Position numbers and translations under genes: made by a program
Shown: positions 30,148 to 38,844 of the stretch, piece by piece
Layout of the letters: each line of letters begins with the position of its first letter
How positions within the stretch are numbered: position 1 is the first letter of the stretch
The notes under the pieces: generated by a model
What the model was told of the DNA's origin: nothing
The model's input: only the letters and a program-made list of their open reading frames with translations
Database searches by the model: none
Source of the DNA: Piscinibacter sp.
GTDB lineage: Bacteria; Pseudomonadota; Gammaproteobacteria; Burkholderiales; Burkholderiaceae_C
Length of the DNA: 64,000 nt
Direction of reading: 5' to 3'
NCBI GenBank assembly: GCA_019635485.1
Contig: JAHBZL010000001.1
Coordinates: 124,001-188,000 of the forward strand

Positions 30148-31941
30148 ATGGCGGCCCGGCCTGCTTCGTCCTCGACGGCGCTGCGCCAGGCACGGCGCGC
30201 ATGGAACCTGCTGCACCTCGATTCGGCGCAGGCCCGCACGCTGGCCGAGCGGGCGCTGGCCGCGGCCGGTGGCGACGTGCAGGCGCAGGCCTGGGCACGC
30301 CTCGCGCTCGGCTTCCACCTGCTGTACTTCGCCACCGCCGCCGAGGCCGCGCGCGAGCTGGAGCGCGCCGCGCGCCTGTTCGACCGCTGCGACGACCGTG
30401 CCGGGCAGGTGCTCGCCGGCGCCGCGATCGCCCGCTCGATGTGGCGCCAGGGCCGGGTCCACGACGCGCTGGCGCGGGTGCTGCCGTTGCGCGACGAGGG
30501 CGTGCGCGTGCTGCGGCACGACCAGCGCGGCGTGCTGCTGAACACCATCGCCGGCTGCTACTCGGCGCAGGGCGACTCGGCCCAGGCCTTCGCCTACATG
30601 TACGAGGCGCTGCGCGACGCCGGCCCGTCGCGCGGGCGCGGCTTCGACACCGTGCTGCATTGCAACCTCGCCCACGAACTGATGCAGATCGGCGACTGCG
30701 AGCAGGCGCTGCTGCACGTCGACCAGGGTCTGGCCCGCTGCGCGCAGCTGAAGAACGCGCGGCTGCAGAGCGTGCTGCGGCTGAACCGCATCGCCTGCCT
30801 CACCGAACTCGGCCGCGCGGCGGAGAGCCTGCCGGACATCGAGGCCGTGCTCGCGCTGCCGGCCGACCCGAGCGGCCGCGGCCGCATGTCGACCGCCTTC
30901 GAGACGCTGGCAATCGCTGCGCTGCGCGCCGGCCGGCCCGACCTGGGTGCCGAGCTCGTCGCGCAGGCGCAGGCCGAGGGGCTGTCGGCCCTGCCCGACG
31001 AGCGGCTCGAGCGCTGCACGGCCGCCGCGCTGCTGGCGCTGCGGCACGGCGATGCGGCCGGCGCCGTGGCGCGGCTGCGCGCGGTGCACGCGGAGGCCGA
31101 GCGCGACGACGTGGAGGGCCTGAGCCTGCGCATGCGCGCGCAGCACTTCGCCGTGCTCAGCGAGGCGCTGGAGGCGGCCGGCGACGCGGCCGGCGCGCTT
31201 GCCGCGCTGCGCCGCTGGCAGGCACTGCACCGCGAACAGGCGCAGCTGGCCTCGCGGGCCCGCTACCAGGCGGCCAACCTGCAGACCGAGCTGCTGCGGC
31301 TGCAGCACCGCCTGGACGAGACCGTCGCGACGCGCCGGCGCAGCGAGAAGGCGCGCGCCGAGCTGGCCGCGATCAACGAACAGCTGTCGCACAAGGTCTC
31401 CGAGGTGCAGGCACTGCAGGAGGCGCTGCGCCAGCAGGCCACGCACGACCCGCTGACCGGGCTGTTCAATCGCCGCCACCTGAACGACACGCTGCCGATG
31501 CTGTTCGCGCTGGCCCGCCGCGACGGGCAGACGATGGCGCTGGCGATCATCGACCTGGACCATTTCAAGCAGGTCAACGACCGCCACGGGCACGCCGCCG
31601 GCGACCGGTTGCTGGCCGCGTTCGGCGAGCTGCTGGGCGGCGCGCTGCGCCGCAGCGACGTGGCCTGCCGCTACGGCGGCGAGGAGTTCTGCCTGCTGAT
31701 GCCGCGCACCGACGCCGCCAGCGCCCGGCGCAAGGTGAACACGCTGCTGCGCCGCTGGCGCGCGCAGGCGTTCCCGTTCGAGGGGGGCACGCTGGCCGGG
31801 CTGAGCTTCTCGGCCGGCATCGCCGACACCGCGCAGGCGCCGGAATCGCCGGATGCGCTGCTAAGCGCCGCCGATGCGCTGCTGCTCGCGGCCAAGCGCG
31901 CCGGGCGCAACCGCGTCGGCACCGCCGCGGTACCGGCCTGA
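30148..31941 (+). CDS. Diguanylate cyclase with a TPR-like sensor region
   Basis: The 597-residue cytoplasmic protein has an alpha-helical, tetratricopeptide-like N-terminal part (about 1-370), a coiled-coil stretch (RRRSEKARAELAAINEQLSH) and a C-terminal GGDEF domain. The active site reads YGGEEF, a functional variant that should make cyclic di-GMP. An inhibitory I-site (RRSD) lies five residues upstream. No membrane segment or signal peptide is evident. It begins 22 bp after the GntR gene but is probably functionally separate. Confidence 0.92.
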   Translation: MAARPASSSTALRQARRAWNLLHLDSAQARTLAERALAAAGGDVQAQAWARLALGFHLLYFATAAEAARELERAARLFDRCDDRAGQVLAGAAIARSMWRQGRVHDALARVLPLRDEGVRVLRHDQRGVLLNTIAGCYSAQGDSAQAFAYMYEALRDAGPSRGRGFDTVLHCNLAHELMQIGDCEQALLHVDQGLARCAQLKNARLQSVLRLNRIACLTELGRAAESLPDIEAVLALPADPSGRGRMSTAFETLAIAALRAGRPDLGAELVAQAQAEGLSALPDERLERCTAAALLALRHGDAAGAVARLRAVHAEAERDDVEGLSLRMRAQHFAVLSEALEAAGDAAGALAALRRWQALHREQAQLASRARYQAANLQTELLRLQHRLDETVATRRRSEKARAELAAINEQLSHKVSEVQALQEALRQQATHDPLTGLFNRRHLNDTLPMLFALARRDGQTMALAIIDLDHFKQVNDRHGHAAGDRLLAAFGELLGGALRRSDVACRYGGEEFCLLMPRTDAASARRKVNTLLRRWRAQAFPFEGGTLAGLSFSAGIADTAQAPESPDALLSAADALLLAAKRAGRNRVGTAAVPA

Positions 31942-32062
31942 TCCGGTCCGGCGCCCCCGGGGACCGCCCCGGCGACTCCGAAGTAGTGCGGTTACCAGAT
32001 GGTCACGCGGATCGGCGCCGGAGCGGGCTACAGTGGCGACCCCACTTCCCGGAGGACACCCC

Positions 32063-32572
32063 ATGGGCATCATGAGCTTCATCAAGGAAGCCGGCGAGAA
32101 GCTGTTCGGCCACAAGGAAGCGGCCGCGGCCGCCGAGCAGGCGCAGGCCGCGCCGGACAACAGCGCCGCGCTGGCCGCTTCGGCCGCGGCCGACGAGAAG
32201 GCCGGCAAGGCGATCGCCGCCTACATCGGCACGCAGAAGCTGAATGCGGACGGCCTGGACGTCCGTTTCGACGGCAAGACCAGCATGGTCACCGTGGCCG
32301 GCCAGGCCGCCGACCAGGCCACCAAGGAGAAGATCCTGCTGTGCTGCGGCAACGTGGCCGGCGTGGCCGGCGTGAACGACCTGATGACCGTGGCCGCGCC
32401 GGCCGACGAGTCGAAGTGGCACACGGTCGTCCGCGGCGACACGCTGTCGGCGATCTCGAAGACGTACTACGGCAACGCCAACCAGTACATGAAGATCTTC
32501 GAAGCCAACAAGCCGATGCTCTCGCACCCGGACAAGATCTACCCGGGGCAGCTGCTGCGCATTCCCGCTTGA
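32063..32572 (+). CDS. kbp: BON-LysM protein Kbp (potassium-binding protein, YgaU family)
   Basis: The 169-residue soluble protein begins MGIMSFIKEAGEKLFG. It has a BON domain (about 55-115) and a C-terminal LysM domain (KWHTVVRGDTLSAISKTYYG to IYPGQLLRIP), the layout of Kbp/YgaU. The E. coli homologue binds potassium and supports growth at high K+. No signal peptide is present, as expected for this cytoplasmic protein. The leader carries GGAGGA before the ATG and a possible -10 (TACAGT) about 30 bp upstream. Confidence 0.88.
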   Translation: MGIMSFIKEAGEKLFGHKEAAAAAEQAQAAPDNSAALAASAAADEKAGKAIAAYIGTQKLNADGLDVRFDGKTSMVTVAGQAADQATKEKILLCCGNVAGVAGVNDLMTVAAPADESKWHTVVRGDTLSAISKTYYGNANQYMKIFEANKPMLSHPDKIYPGQLLRIPA

Positions 32573-32603
32573 TCCCCGGCGCCGGGGCGCCGACACTGTG
32601 CCC

Positions 32604-33095
32604 ATGGACGCGACGGCGCTCGAATGGCTGCAGCGCGTGCCGGTGTTCGGCGCGCTGCGCGAGGATGTGCTGAAGTTCCTGCTGAAGCAGGGCAGCGTGC
32701 GCGAGGTGGCCGAAGGCGACTGGTTCTTCCGCGAGGGGGACCCGGCCGACGCCATGTTCGTGCTGCAGCGCGGTGCCGTGGTGGTGCTGAAGGGCTGGCG
32801 CGGCCGCGAGATCGAGCTGCACCGCCTGGAGGCCGGCGACTGCTTCGGCGAGATGGCGCTGCTCGACCTGTTCCCGCGCAGCGCCTCGATCCGCGCGCTG
32901 TCGGACACCAGCGCGATCGTGCTGGGCCCCAGCGCGCTGCTCAGCCTCTTCGAGCACGACGCCACGCAGTTCGCGCTGATCCAGATGAACATCGGCCGCG
33001 AGATCTGCCGGCGCCTGCGCCAGACCGACGAGATGCTGTTCCGCGCCCGCATGGGCGAAGCCGCGGTGACGCCGTCGTCCTTCGGGACGACCTAG
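32604..33095 (+). CDS. Cyclic nucleotide-binding domain protein without DNA-binding domain
   Basis: The 163-residue protein consists of one cNMP-binding beta-roll, with the phosphate-binding cassette pattern FGEMALLDLFPRSASIRAL near residue 90 and flanking helices. There is no helix-turn-helix, so it is not a classical Crp regulator and may act through a protein partner. Ligand binding is unproven. The ATG at 32604 was preferred over a GTG two codons upstream. It lies between kbp and the convergent proC. Confidence 0.85.
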   Translation: MDATALEWLQRVPVFGALREDVLKFLLKQGSVREVAEGDWFFREGDPADAMFVLQRGAVVVLKGWRGREIELHRLEAGDCFGEMALLDLFPRSASIRALSDTSAIVLGPSALLSLFEHDATQFALIQMNIGREICRRLRQTDEMLFRARMGEAAVTPSSFGTT

Positions 33096-33113
33096 CGCCC
33101 GCGCATCGACCGT

Positions 33114-33926
33114 TCAGCCGAACTCGTCGCCGAGTTCGCGAGCGCGGCGCTGCGCCGCCTTCAGCGCCGCGACGAAGGCGGCCTTCACGCCGCGCTCCTC
33201 GAGCGCCGTGATCGCCGCGTGCGTCGTGCCGCCCTTGGAGGTGACGCGCTCGCGCAGCCGCTCGGGTGGCTCGTCCGAGCCCTGCGCCAGCGCCGTCGCG
33301 CCGGCGAAGGTGCCGAGCGCGAGCTGCTTGCCCTGCTCGGCCGACAAGCCCATCTCCTGCGCCGCCTGCATCATCGCCTCGACGAAGTAGAAGACGTAGG
33401 CCGGGCCGGAGCCGGACAGCGCGGTCACCGCGTCCAGGTCCTCCTCGCGCGCCACCCAGAGCAGCCGTCCGGTCGGCGCGAGCAGCGCCTCGGCCAGCGC
33501 CTTCTGCGGCGCGCTGACGGCGCTGCGCGCGAACAGACCGGCCATGCCCTGGCCGATCAGCGCCGGCGTGTTCGGCATCGCGCGCACGACAGACTCGCTG
33601 CCGGTGGCCGCCACCAGCGCGTCGCTGCGGATGCCCGCCATCACGCTGAGCTGCAGCGCGTCGGCAACGAAGGGCCGGCAGGGCGCCGCGGCGTCCCGGA
33701 AGCTCTGCGGCTTGACCGCCCAGACCACCGCGGCGACGCCGGCCAGCGACGCATCGGCCGCGCCGATGGCCGCAACGCCGAAACGTTCGCGCAGCTGCGC
33801 GCGCTGGCCTTCGTTCGGCTCGACGACGCTGATCGAGGCGGCCGGGCGTCCGGCCGCGAGCAGGCCGCCGATCACGGCCGCGGCCATGTTGCCGCCGCCG
33901 ACAAAGGCGATGCGGTCGTGGGTCAT
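33114..33926 (-). CDS. proC: Pyrroline-5-carboxylate reductase
   Basis: ProC reduces pyrroline-5-carboxylate to proline with NAD(P)H. The 270-residue protein has the Rossmann start IAFVGGGNMAAAVIGGL, the VVRAMPNTPALIGQGM block and the C-terminal signature ALSGSGPAYVFYFVEAM with TSKGGTTHAAI. The start at 33926 removes a non-homologous upstream extension. It is the downstream partner of a small membrane-anchored protein gene on the same strand, and only the latter separates it from putA, the catabolic counterpart. Confidence 0.96.
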   Translation of the reverse strand: MTHDRIAFVGGGNMAAAVIGGLLAAGRPAASISVVEPNEGQRAQLRERFGVAAIGAADASLAGVAAVVWAVKPQSFRDAAAPCRPFVADALQLSVMAGIRSDALVAATGSESVVRAMPNTPALIGQGMAGLFARSAVSAPQKALAEALLAPTGRLLWVAREEDLDAVTALSGSGPAYVFYFVEAMMQAAQEMGLSAEQGKQLALGTFAGATALAQGSDEPPERLRERVTSKGGTTHAAITALEERGVKAAFVAALKAAQRRARELGDEFG

Positions 33927-33936
33927 GCGCAATCTC

Positions 33937-34365
33937 CTAACGTGCCGGGACCGGTGCGGCGCCCGACGCGGCCGGCGGCGCCGGCAGCACCACGCCGGGC
34001 CCGAGCGGGATGTCCGCGGTCTCGACAAAACGGGTGACGAAGTAGCGCGTGTCGCCGAAGCAGCTGGTCGGCAGGCCGACCTTCTCCTCGTAGTGCAGGC
34101 TGACGCGCCGGCCCATCGCCCCGCTGATCTGCTGCGCCAGTGCCTCGTCGTGCACCGTGAACAGGAATTTCTCGACCGTGCTGCCCGGCAGCGAGACCAG
34201 CGCCAGCTCGCCTTCCCAGGTCTTGCAGACCCAGCCCTTGCGCGAGAACTTCTGCACCCAGCCGGCCCGCTCGCCGCTCGAGTAGCTCCAGTTCAGCACG
34301 ACGGCGAAGTAACCCGCCACCAGGGCAACCAGGACGACGACGCCGAACACGAAGGTCTTGACCAT
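33937..34365 (-). CDS. Small membrane-anchored protein of unknown function
   Basis: The 142-residue product has an N-terminal hydrophobic segment (TFVFGVVVLVALVAGYFAVV) followed by a soluble part with conserved-looking features. These are GWVQKFSRKGWVCKTWEGEL, a FTVHDEALAQQI block and a Pro/Ala-rich tail. It probably sits in the inner membrane facing the periplasm. No characterised family was recognised. It lies 10 bp before proC and 49 bp after putA, so co-transcription with proC is likely. Confidence 0.75.
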   Translation of the reverse strand: MVKTFVFGVVVLVALVAGYFAVVLNWSYSSGERAGWVQKFSRKGWVCKTWEGELALVSLPGSTVEKFLFTVHDEALAQQISGAMGRRVSLHYEEKVGLPTSCFGDTRYFVTRFVETADIPLGPGVVLPAPPAASGAAPVPAR

Positions 34366-34414
34366 GAGGGAAGGCCGGGAGCCGCAATGGACGGGATCCT
34401 CGCACAGCCGTCTT

Positions 34415-37400
34415 TCAATGGGCCGACAGGCCGGCCAGCAGATCGACATTGCCGCCGGCGGCCGCGGTGTTGACCGTCAGCGTGCGCTCGGCGCAGAAGC
34501 GGTACAGGTAGTGCGGCCCGCCCGCCTTCGGGCCGGTGCCCGACAGGCCCTCGCCGCCGAACGGCTGCACGCCGACCACCGCGCCGATCATGTTGCGGTT
34601 CACGTACACGTTGCCGATGCGCGCCGCCGCCGCCAGGCGCAGTGCCCGGCTGTCGATGCGCGTCTGCACGCCCAGCGTCAGGCCGTAGCCGAGCGCGTTG
34701 ATCTGCGCCAGCACGGCATCGACGTCGCCGCGCCAGCGCACGACATGCAGCACCGGGCCGAAGATCTCCTGCCGCACGTCGGCGATCGCACCGACCTCGA
34801 ACGCCACCGGCGCGACGAGCCGCGGCAGCGCGGCCGGGACGGGTGCCGTGCCGATGGTGCGGGCCTCCCGTGTCAGCCGCTCGACGTGCGCAGACAGGTT
34901 CGCATGGGCTTCGTCGTCGATCACCGGGCCGACGTCGGTCGCGAGTTCGGCCGGGTCGCCGACGCGCAGTTCGGCGAGTGCCCCGCCGATCATCTCCAGC
35001 ACCGCGTCGGCGACGCCCTCGTGGACGACGAGCAGGCGCAGCGCCGAGCAGCGCTGCCCGGCGGAACGGAAGGCGCTCTGCACCACGGCGTCGACCACCT
35101 GCTCGGGCAGCGCCGTGCTGTCGACGATCATCGCGTTGATGCCGCCGGTCTCGGCGATCAACGGCACGATCGGCCCGTCCTTCGCGGCGAGCACGCGGTT
35201 GATGGCTTTCGCGACGGCCGTCGAGCCGGTGAAACAGACTCCGGCGCAGCGCGGGTCGGCCACCAGCGCGGCGCCGACGGTTTCGCCGGGCCCGTGCAGC
35301 AGCACGAGCGCATCGTCCGGCACGCCGCAGGCGTGCAGCAGCGCGACCATGCGCGCGGCGACCGCCGGGGTCTGCTCGGCCGGCTTGGCGGCGACGCTGT
35401 TGCCGGCCACCAGCGCGGCGACGACCTGGCCGGTGAAGATCGCGAGCGGGAAGTTCCACGGACTGATGCAGACGAACACGCCGCGGCCGCCGAGGCGCAG
35501 CTCGTTGTGCTCGCCGGTCGGCCCGGGCAGCGGCTGCACCGCCAGGCGCTGTTCGGCCTGCACGGCGTAGTAGCGGCAGAAGTCGACCGCCTCGCGCACC
35601 TCGGCGACCGCATCGCCCCAGGTCTTGCGCGCCTCCTTGACGAGCAGCGCGCAGAACTCCGGCAGGCGCGCTTCGAGCGCATCGGCGGCGCGCTGCAGCA
35701 CCGCGGCGCGCTGCCCGAGCGGCGTCGTGTCCCAGGCCGCGAAGCCGTGCTCGAGGCGGCGCAGCGCGGCGCCGATCGCCTCGGGGCTGGCCTCGGGCAC
35801 GGCGTCGACCACGGTGGTCTCGAGCGCGCGCAGCAGCGGCTCGCGCTGGGCGATGCAGGTGAGGTCGACGCCGGCCGAGTTGGCCCGTGTACCGTACAGC
35901 GCGCGCGGCGCGGGCTGCCCGGGCGTGGCGGCCGGCTGCAGCGGCGAGGCGAGAAGCTGCGCGGCGTCCACCGTCGGGTCGGCGAGCTGGTGCACGAAGG
36001 ACGAATTGGCGCCGTTCTCCAGCAGCCGGCGCACCAGGTAGGCCAGCAGGTCGCGGTGTTCGCCGACCGGCGCGTAGACCCGCACCGGCAACGTGGGCCG
36101 GCTCGCCATCACCTCGCGGTACACGCCTTCGCCCATGCCGTGCAGGCGCTGGAACTCGAAGGCCGCACCGTCGGCCGCCATCTGCAGGATCGCGGCGATC
36201 GTGCCGGCGTTGTGCGTCGCGAACTGCGGGTAGATCGCGTCGGCGTGGCCGAGCAGGGCCTGCGCGCAGGCGAGGTAGGAGATGTCGGTGTGGTGCTTGT
36301 GGGTGAACACCGGGTAGCCGACCAGGCCCAGCTCCTGGGCGCGCTTGACCTCGCCGTCCCAGTAGGCGCCCTTGACCAGCCGCACCATGAAGTGCAGCCC
36401 GTGCCGGCGCGCGATGGCGGCGACCGCCTCGACGACGTCGCGCGCGCGCGTCTGGTAGGCCTGCACCGCCAGGCCGAAGCCGCGCCAGCCGGCGTGCTCC
36501 TGCGCGATGCGCGCAGCGAGCGCCTCGAACACGTCGAGCGACAGCTCCAGCCGGTCGCTCTCCTCGGCGTCGATGGTCAGGTTCAGGTCGGCCCGCGCCG
36601 CGGCCTGCACCAGCGACCAGACGCGCGGCAGCAGTTCGGCGAAGACCCGCTCGCGCTGCGCGTCCTCGTAGCGTGCGAACAGCGCGCTCAGCTTGATCGA
36701 GATGCCATCCGCGGCCTCGGGGCCGCGTGCCTGTGGGCCGTCGGCCTCCGGGCGGCGGGCTCGTGGAACTTCGGCCTCCGGGCCGCGGCCCGTCCCGGCG
36801 CCGGACGCCGCGGCCGCGAGCCGCTCGATCGCGTGGGCGTAGGCGGCCAGGTAGCGCCGTGCGTCCGCGTCGGTGCGCGCGCCCTCGCCGAGCATGTCGT
36901 AGCTGAAGCGCAGCGCCGCGTGCCCGCGGCGCTGCGTGTCGGCCTCGTCCATCGCCTCGCCGATCGAGCGGCCGAGCACGAACTGGCGGCCCAGCAGCTG
37001 GATCGCACGCACCGTCGCCGCCACCACGGTCTGCGCGCCCAGGCGCTTGAACAGGCCCGACTCATGGTCGGCGTCCGGCAACAGCTTCTTCGACATGGCG
37101 ATCGCGCTGGCCGAGAGGCTGGCCAACAGCCGGTTCGGGCCGCCGCTCGCCTTGGCGTCGAAGTCGGCACGGCCGAGCTGGTCGGCCGTCAGCGCGACGG
37201 CGGTCTCCGCGTCGGGAACCCGCAGCAGCGCCTCGGCCAGGCGCATCAGCGCGAGGCCCTCGGCGCTGGAGATGGGGTACTCGCGCAGCAGCGACTCCAT
37301 CGCCCAGAACGGCGCCGGCCGTTCGCGCACGCCACGCACCCAGGGCGTCGCGAGCTGGGCGGCACGCGCCCAGTCGAGTCGCCCGGCCAGCGCCTTCAAG

Positions 37401-37474
37401 GCGGCATCGAGGACCTGCAGCTCATCGCGGTAAGGGTCCGGCAGGCGCGCGGTGGCGGGTGGGGCGGTGAACAT
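34415..37474 (-). CDS. putA: Bifunctional proline dehydrogenase / glutamate-semialdehyde dehydrogenase PutA
   Basis: PutA oxidises proline to glutamate in two channelled steps. At 1019 residues it is the short form that lacks the N-terminal ribbon-helix-helix repressor domain. The proline dehydrogenase barrel (about 150-490) includes GISIKLSALFARYE and LMVRLVKGAYWDGE. The aldehyde dehydrogenase domain (about 530-990) has ISPWNFPLAIFTG, ETGGINAMIVD and the catalytic Cys in SAGQRCSALR. A repetitive Arg/Gly/Pro/Glu/Ala-rich insert occupies about residues 227-254, just before the first barrel strand. An AGGAGG ribosome binding site precedes the ATG. Regulation is probably by the divergent Lrp-type gene. 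Confidence 0.96.
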   Translation of the reverse strand: MFTAPPATARLPDPYRDELQVLDAALKALAGRLDWARAAQLATPWVRGVRERPAPFWAMESLLREYPISSAEGLALMRLAEALLRVPDAETAVALTADQLGRADFDAKASGGPNRLLASLSASAIAMSKKLLPDADHESGLFKRLGAQTVVAATVRAIQLLGRQFVLGRSIGEAMDEADTQRRGHAALRFSYDMLGEGARTDADARRYLAAYAHAIERLAAAASGAGTGRGPEAEVPRARRPEADGPQARGPEAADGISIKLSALFARYEDAQRERVFAELLPRVWSLVQAAARADLNLTIDAEESDRLELSLDVFEALAARIAQEHAGWRGFGLAVQAYQTRARDVVEAVAAIARRHGLHFMVRLVKGAYWDGEVKRAQELGLVGYPVFTHKHHTDISYLACAQALLGHADAIYPQFATHNAGTIAAILQMAADGAAFEFQRLHGMGEGVYREVMASRPTLPVRVYAPVGEHRDLLAYLVRRLLENGANSSFVHQLADPTVDAAQLLASPLQPAATPGQPAPRALYGTRANSAGVDLTCIAQREPLLRALETTVVDAVPEASPEAIGAALRRLEHGFAAWDTTPLGQRAAVLQRAADALEARLPEFCALLVKEARKTWGDAVAEVREAVDFCRYYAVQAEQRLAVQPLPGPTGEHNELRLGGRGVFVCISPWNFPLAIFTGQVVAALVAGNSVAAKPAEQTPAVAARMVALLHACGVPDDALVLLHGPGETVGAALVADPRCAGVCFTGSTAVAKAINRVLAAKDGPIVPLIAETGGINAMIVDSTALPEQVVDAVVQSAFRSAGQRCSALRLLVVHEGVADAVLEMIGGALAELRVGDPAELATDVGPVIDDEAHANLSAHVERLTREARTIGTAPVPAALPRLVAPVAFEVGAIADVRQEIFGPVLHVVRWRGDVDAVLAQINALGYGLTLGVQTRIDSRALRLAAAARIGNVYVNRNMIGAVVGVQPFGGEGLSGTGPKAGGPHYLYRFCAERTLTVNTAAAGGNVDLLAGLSAH
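36713..36796. repeat. 30-bp tandem repeat inside putA
   Basis: A unit beginning GGCCTCSGGG is repeated with a 30-bp period, in about 2.7 copies (36713, 36743 and 36773 onward). It preserves the reading frame and encodes a degenerate decapeptide of the type (R/G)PEAxxPxAR. The insert lies between two regions of the proline dehydrogenase domain that are adjacent in typical PutA proteins. Confidence 0.75.
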
Positions 37475-37510
37475 CGGGAACCTCCTGGAGAGGATGCGTT
37501 GTCGAATTAC

Positions 37511-37563
37511 TTGTTAGGTTAGCGGTCCGAAGCTAGGATTAATCTCTGAACGGAGATAGTCAA
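37511..37563. promoter_or_regulatory. Overlapping divergent promoters of putA and its Lrp-type regulator
   Basis: The 112-bp spacer is notably AT-richer than its surroundings. Rightward: TTGTTA (37511-37516), 17 bp, TAGGAT (37534-37539). Leftward toward putA: TTGACT (reverse strand, 37558-37563) with a weak -10 (AATCCT) 17 bp away. The two -10 regions overlap. An ATCTC-N6-GAGAT inverted repeat lies within the putA spacer and is a candidate Lrp-type binding site. Confidence 0.5.
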
Positions 37564-37586
37564 ACCATCGATTCTTCGGTGACACC

Positions 37587-38072
37587 ATGGCCGACGACGA
37601 CACGCCGCGCATCCACAACCTCGACAAGATCGACATCCGCATCCTGCGCGTTCTGCAGAAGGACGGGCGCATCTCGAACCTGAAACTCGCCGAGGAAGTG
37701 CACCTGTCGCCGACCGCGGTGCTCGAGCGCGTCAAGCGACTGACCCGCGACGGCTTCATCCTCGGCTACGAGGCGCGCCTCAATCCGGACAAGCTCGGCG
37801 CTGGCATGCTGGTCTTCATCGAGGTGGTGCTCGACCGCACGACGCACGACGCGATGAACACCTTCAAGGCCGCCGTGCAGGTACGCGCCGAGATCCAGGA
37901 GTGCCACCTGGTGGCCGGCGGCTTCGACTACCTGATCAAGACCCGGGTGGCCAACATGCAGGCCTACCGCGAGCTGGTCGGCTCGGTGATCTGGGCGCTG
38001 CCCGGCGTGCGCGAGACGCGCACCTACGCGGTGATGGAGGAGGTCAAGAACACCGCGCTGCTGCCGATCTGA
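37587..38072 (+). CDS. Lrp/AsnC-family regulator, probable activator of putA
   Basis: The 161-residue product has an N-terminal helix-turn-helix (KIDIRILRVLQKDGRISNLK, then LAEEVHLSPTAVLERVKRL) and a C-terminal RAM ligand-binding domain (ECHLVAGGFDYLIKTRV). Divergent Lrp-type proteins next to short PutA enzymes (PutR in other proteobacteria) activate putA in response to proline. The short PutA here lacks its own DNA-binding domain, which fits that arrangement. It converges with yggS. Confidence 0.9.
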   Translation: MADDDTPRIHNLDKIDIRILRVLQKDGRISNLKLAEEVHLSPTAVLERVKRLTRDGFILGYEARLNPDKLGAGMLVFIEVVLDRTTHDAMNTFKAAVQVRAEIQECHLVAGGFDYLIKTRVANMQAYRELVGSVIWALPGVRETRTYAVMEEVKNTALLPI

Positions 38073-38085
38073 CGCGGCGCGCACA

Positions 38086-38775
38086 TCAGCCGCGCGCGCC
38101 GAAGATCGCGGAGCCGACGCGCACGAGGGTCGCACCTTCGAGCACGGCCGCTTCCAGGTCGGCGCTCATGCCCATCGACAGCGTGTCGAGGTCCAGCCCC
38201 TGCCCGCGCAGCGACTCGAGCAGTGCATGCAGGGCACGGTGAGGCATCCGCTGCGACGCGGTGTCCGCAGCCGGCTCGGGGATCGCCATCAGGCCACGCA
38301 GCCGCACCCGCGGCAGCGCCGCGACCGCCTGCGCGAGCGCCGGCACCTCGGCCGGCGCCAGGCCGCTCTTGCTCGCCTCGCCGCTGATGTTGACCTGCAG
38401 GCACAGCTGCAGCGGCGGCAGCCCGGCCGGGCGCTGCTCGGCCAGCCGCTGCGCGATCTTCAGACGGTCCACCGAATGCACCCAGTCGAAGCGTTCGGCG
38501 ACGACGCGGGTCTTGTTGCTCTGCAGCGGCCCGATCAGGTGCCACTCCAGCTGCGTGCGCAGGTCCGACAGCGCGTCGATCTTGTCGAGCGCCTCCTGCA
38601 CGTAGTTCTCGCCGAAGCAGCGCTCGCCGGCGGCATGCGCCTCGCGCACCGCGTCGGCGCTGAAAGTTTTGCTCACACACAGCAGCGTGACGCTTTGCAC
38701 GGGGCGCCGCGCAGCGTCGCAGGCCCGCGCTATGCGAGCGCGCACTTGTTGTATGTTGGAAAGGATCGTCGCCAT
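38086..38775 (-). CDS. yggS: YggS-family pyridoxal phosphate homeostasis protein
   Basis: The 229-residue protein is a single-domain fold-type III PLP-binding protein. It carries the PLP lysine in LLCVSKTFSADAVREAH, GENYVQEALDK, EWHLIGPLQSNK and the phosphate-binding MSADLEAAVLEGATLVRVGS. Homologues (PLPBP) maintain vitamin B6 balance and have no known catalysis. It diverges from pilT with a 69-bp spacer, the normal arrangement in Gram-negative bacteria near proC. Confidence 0.96.
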   Translation of the reverse strand: MATILSNIQQVRARIARACDAARRPVQSVTLLCVSKTFSADAVREAHAAGERCFGENYVQEALDKIDALSDLRTQLEWHLIGPLQSNKTRVVAERFDWVHSVDRLKIAQRLAEQRPAGLPPLQLCLQVNISGEASKSGLAPAEVPALAQAVAALPRVRLRGLMAIPEPAADTASQRMPHRALHALLESLRGQGLDLDTLSMGMSADLEAAVLEGATLVRVGSAIFGARG

Positions 38776-38844
38776 AATGCGCCGAGAGTATCCACGCGAC
38801 GGCGCAGGCCGCGCCGCTTCCGCGAACTCGTACACCCACGTTCC

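Noticed and set aside
34358-37522. A 1054-codon plus-strand open frame opposite putA
   Set aside because: Its composition is Arg/His/Gln-rich without domains, whereas the minus strand encodes an intact PutA. It is a codon-bias shadow.
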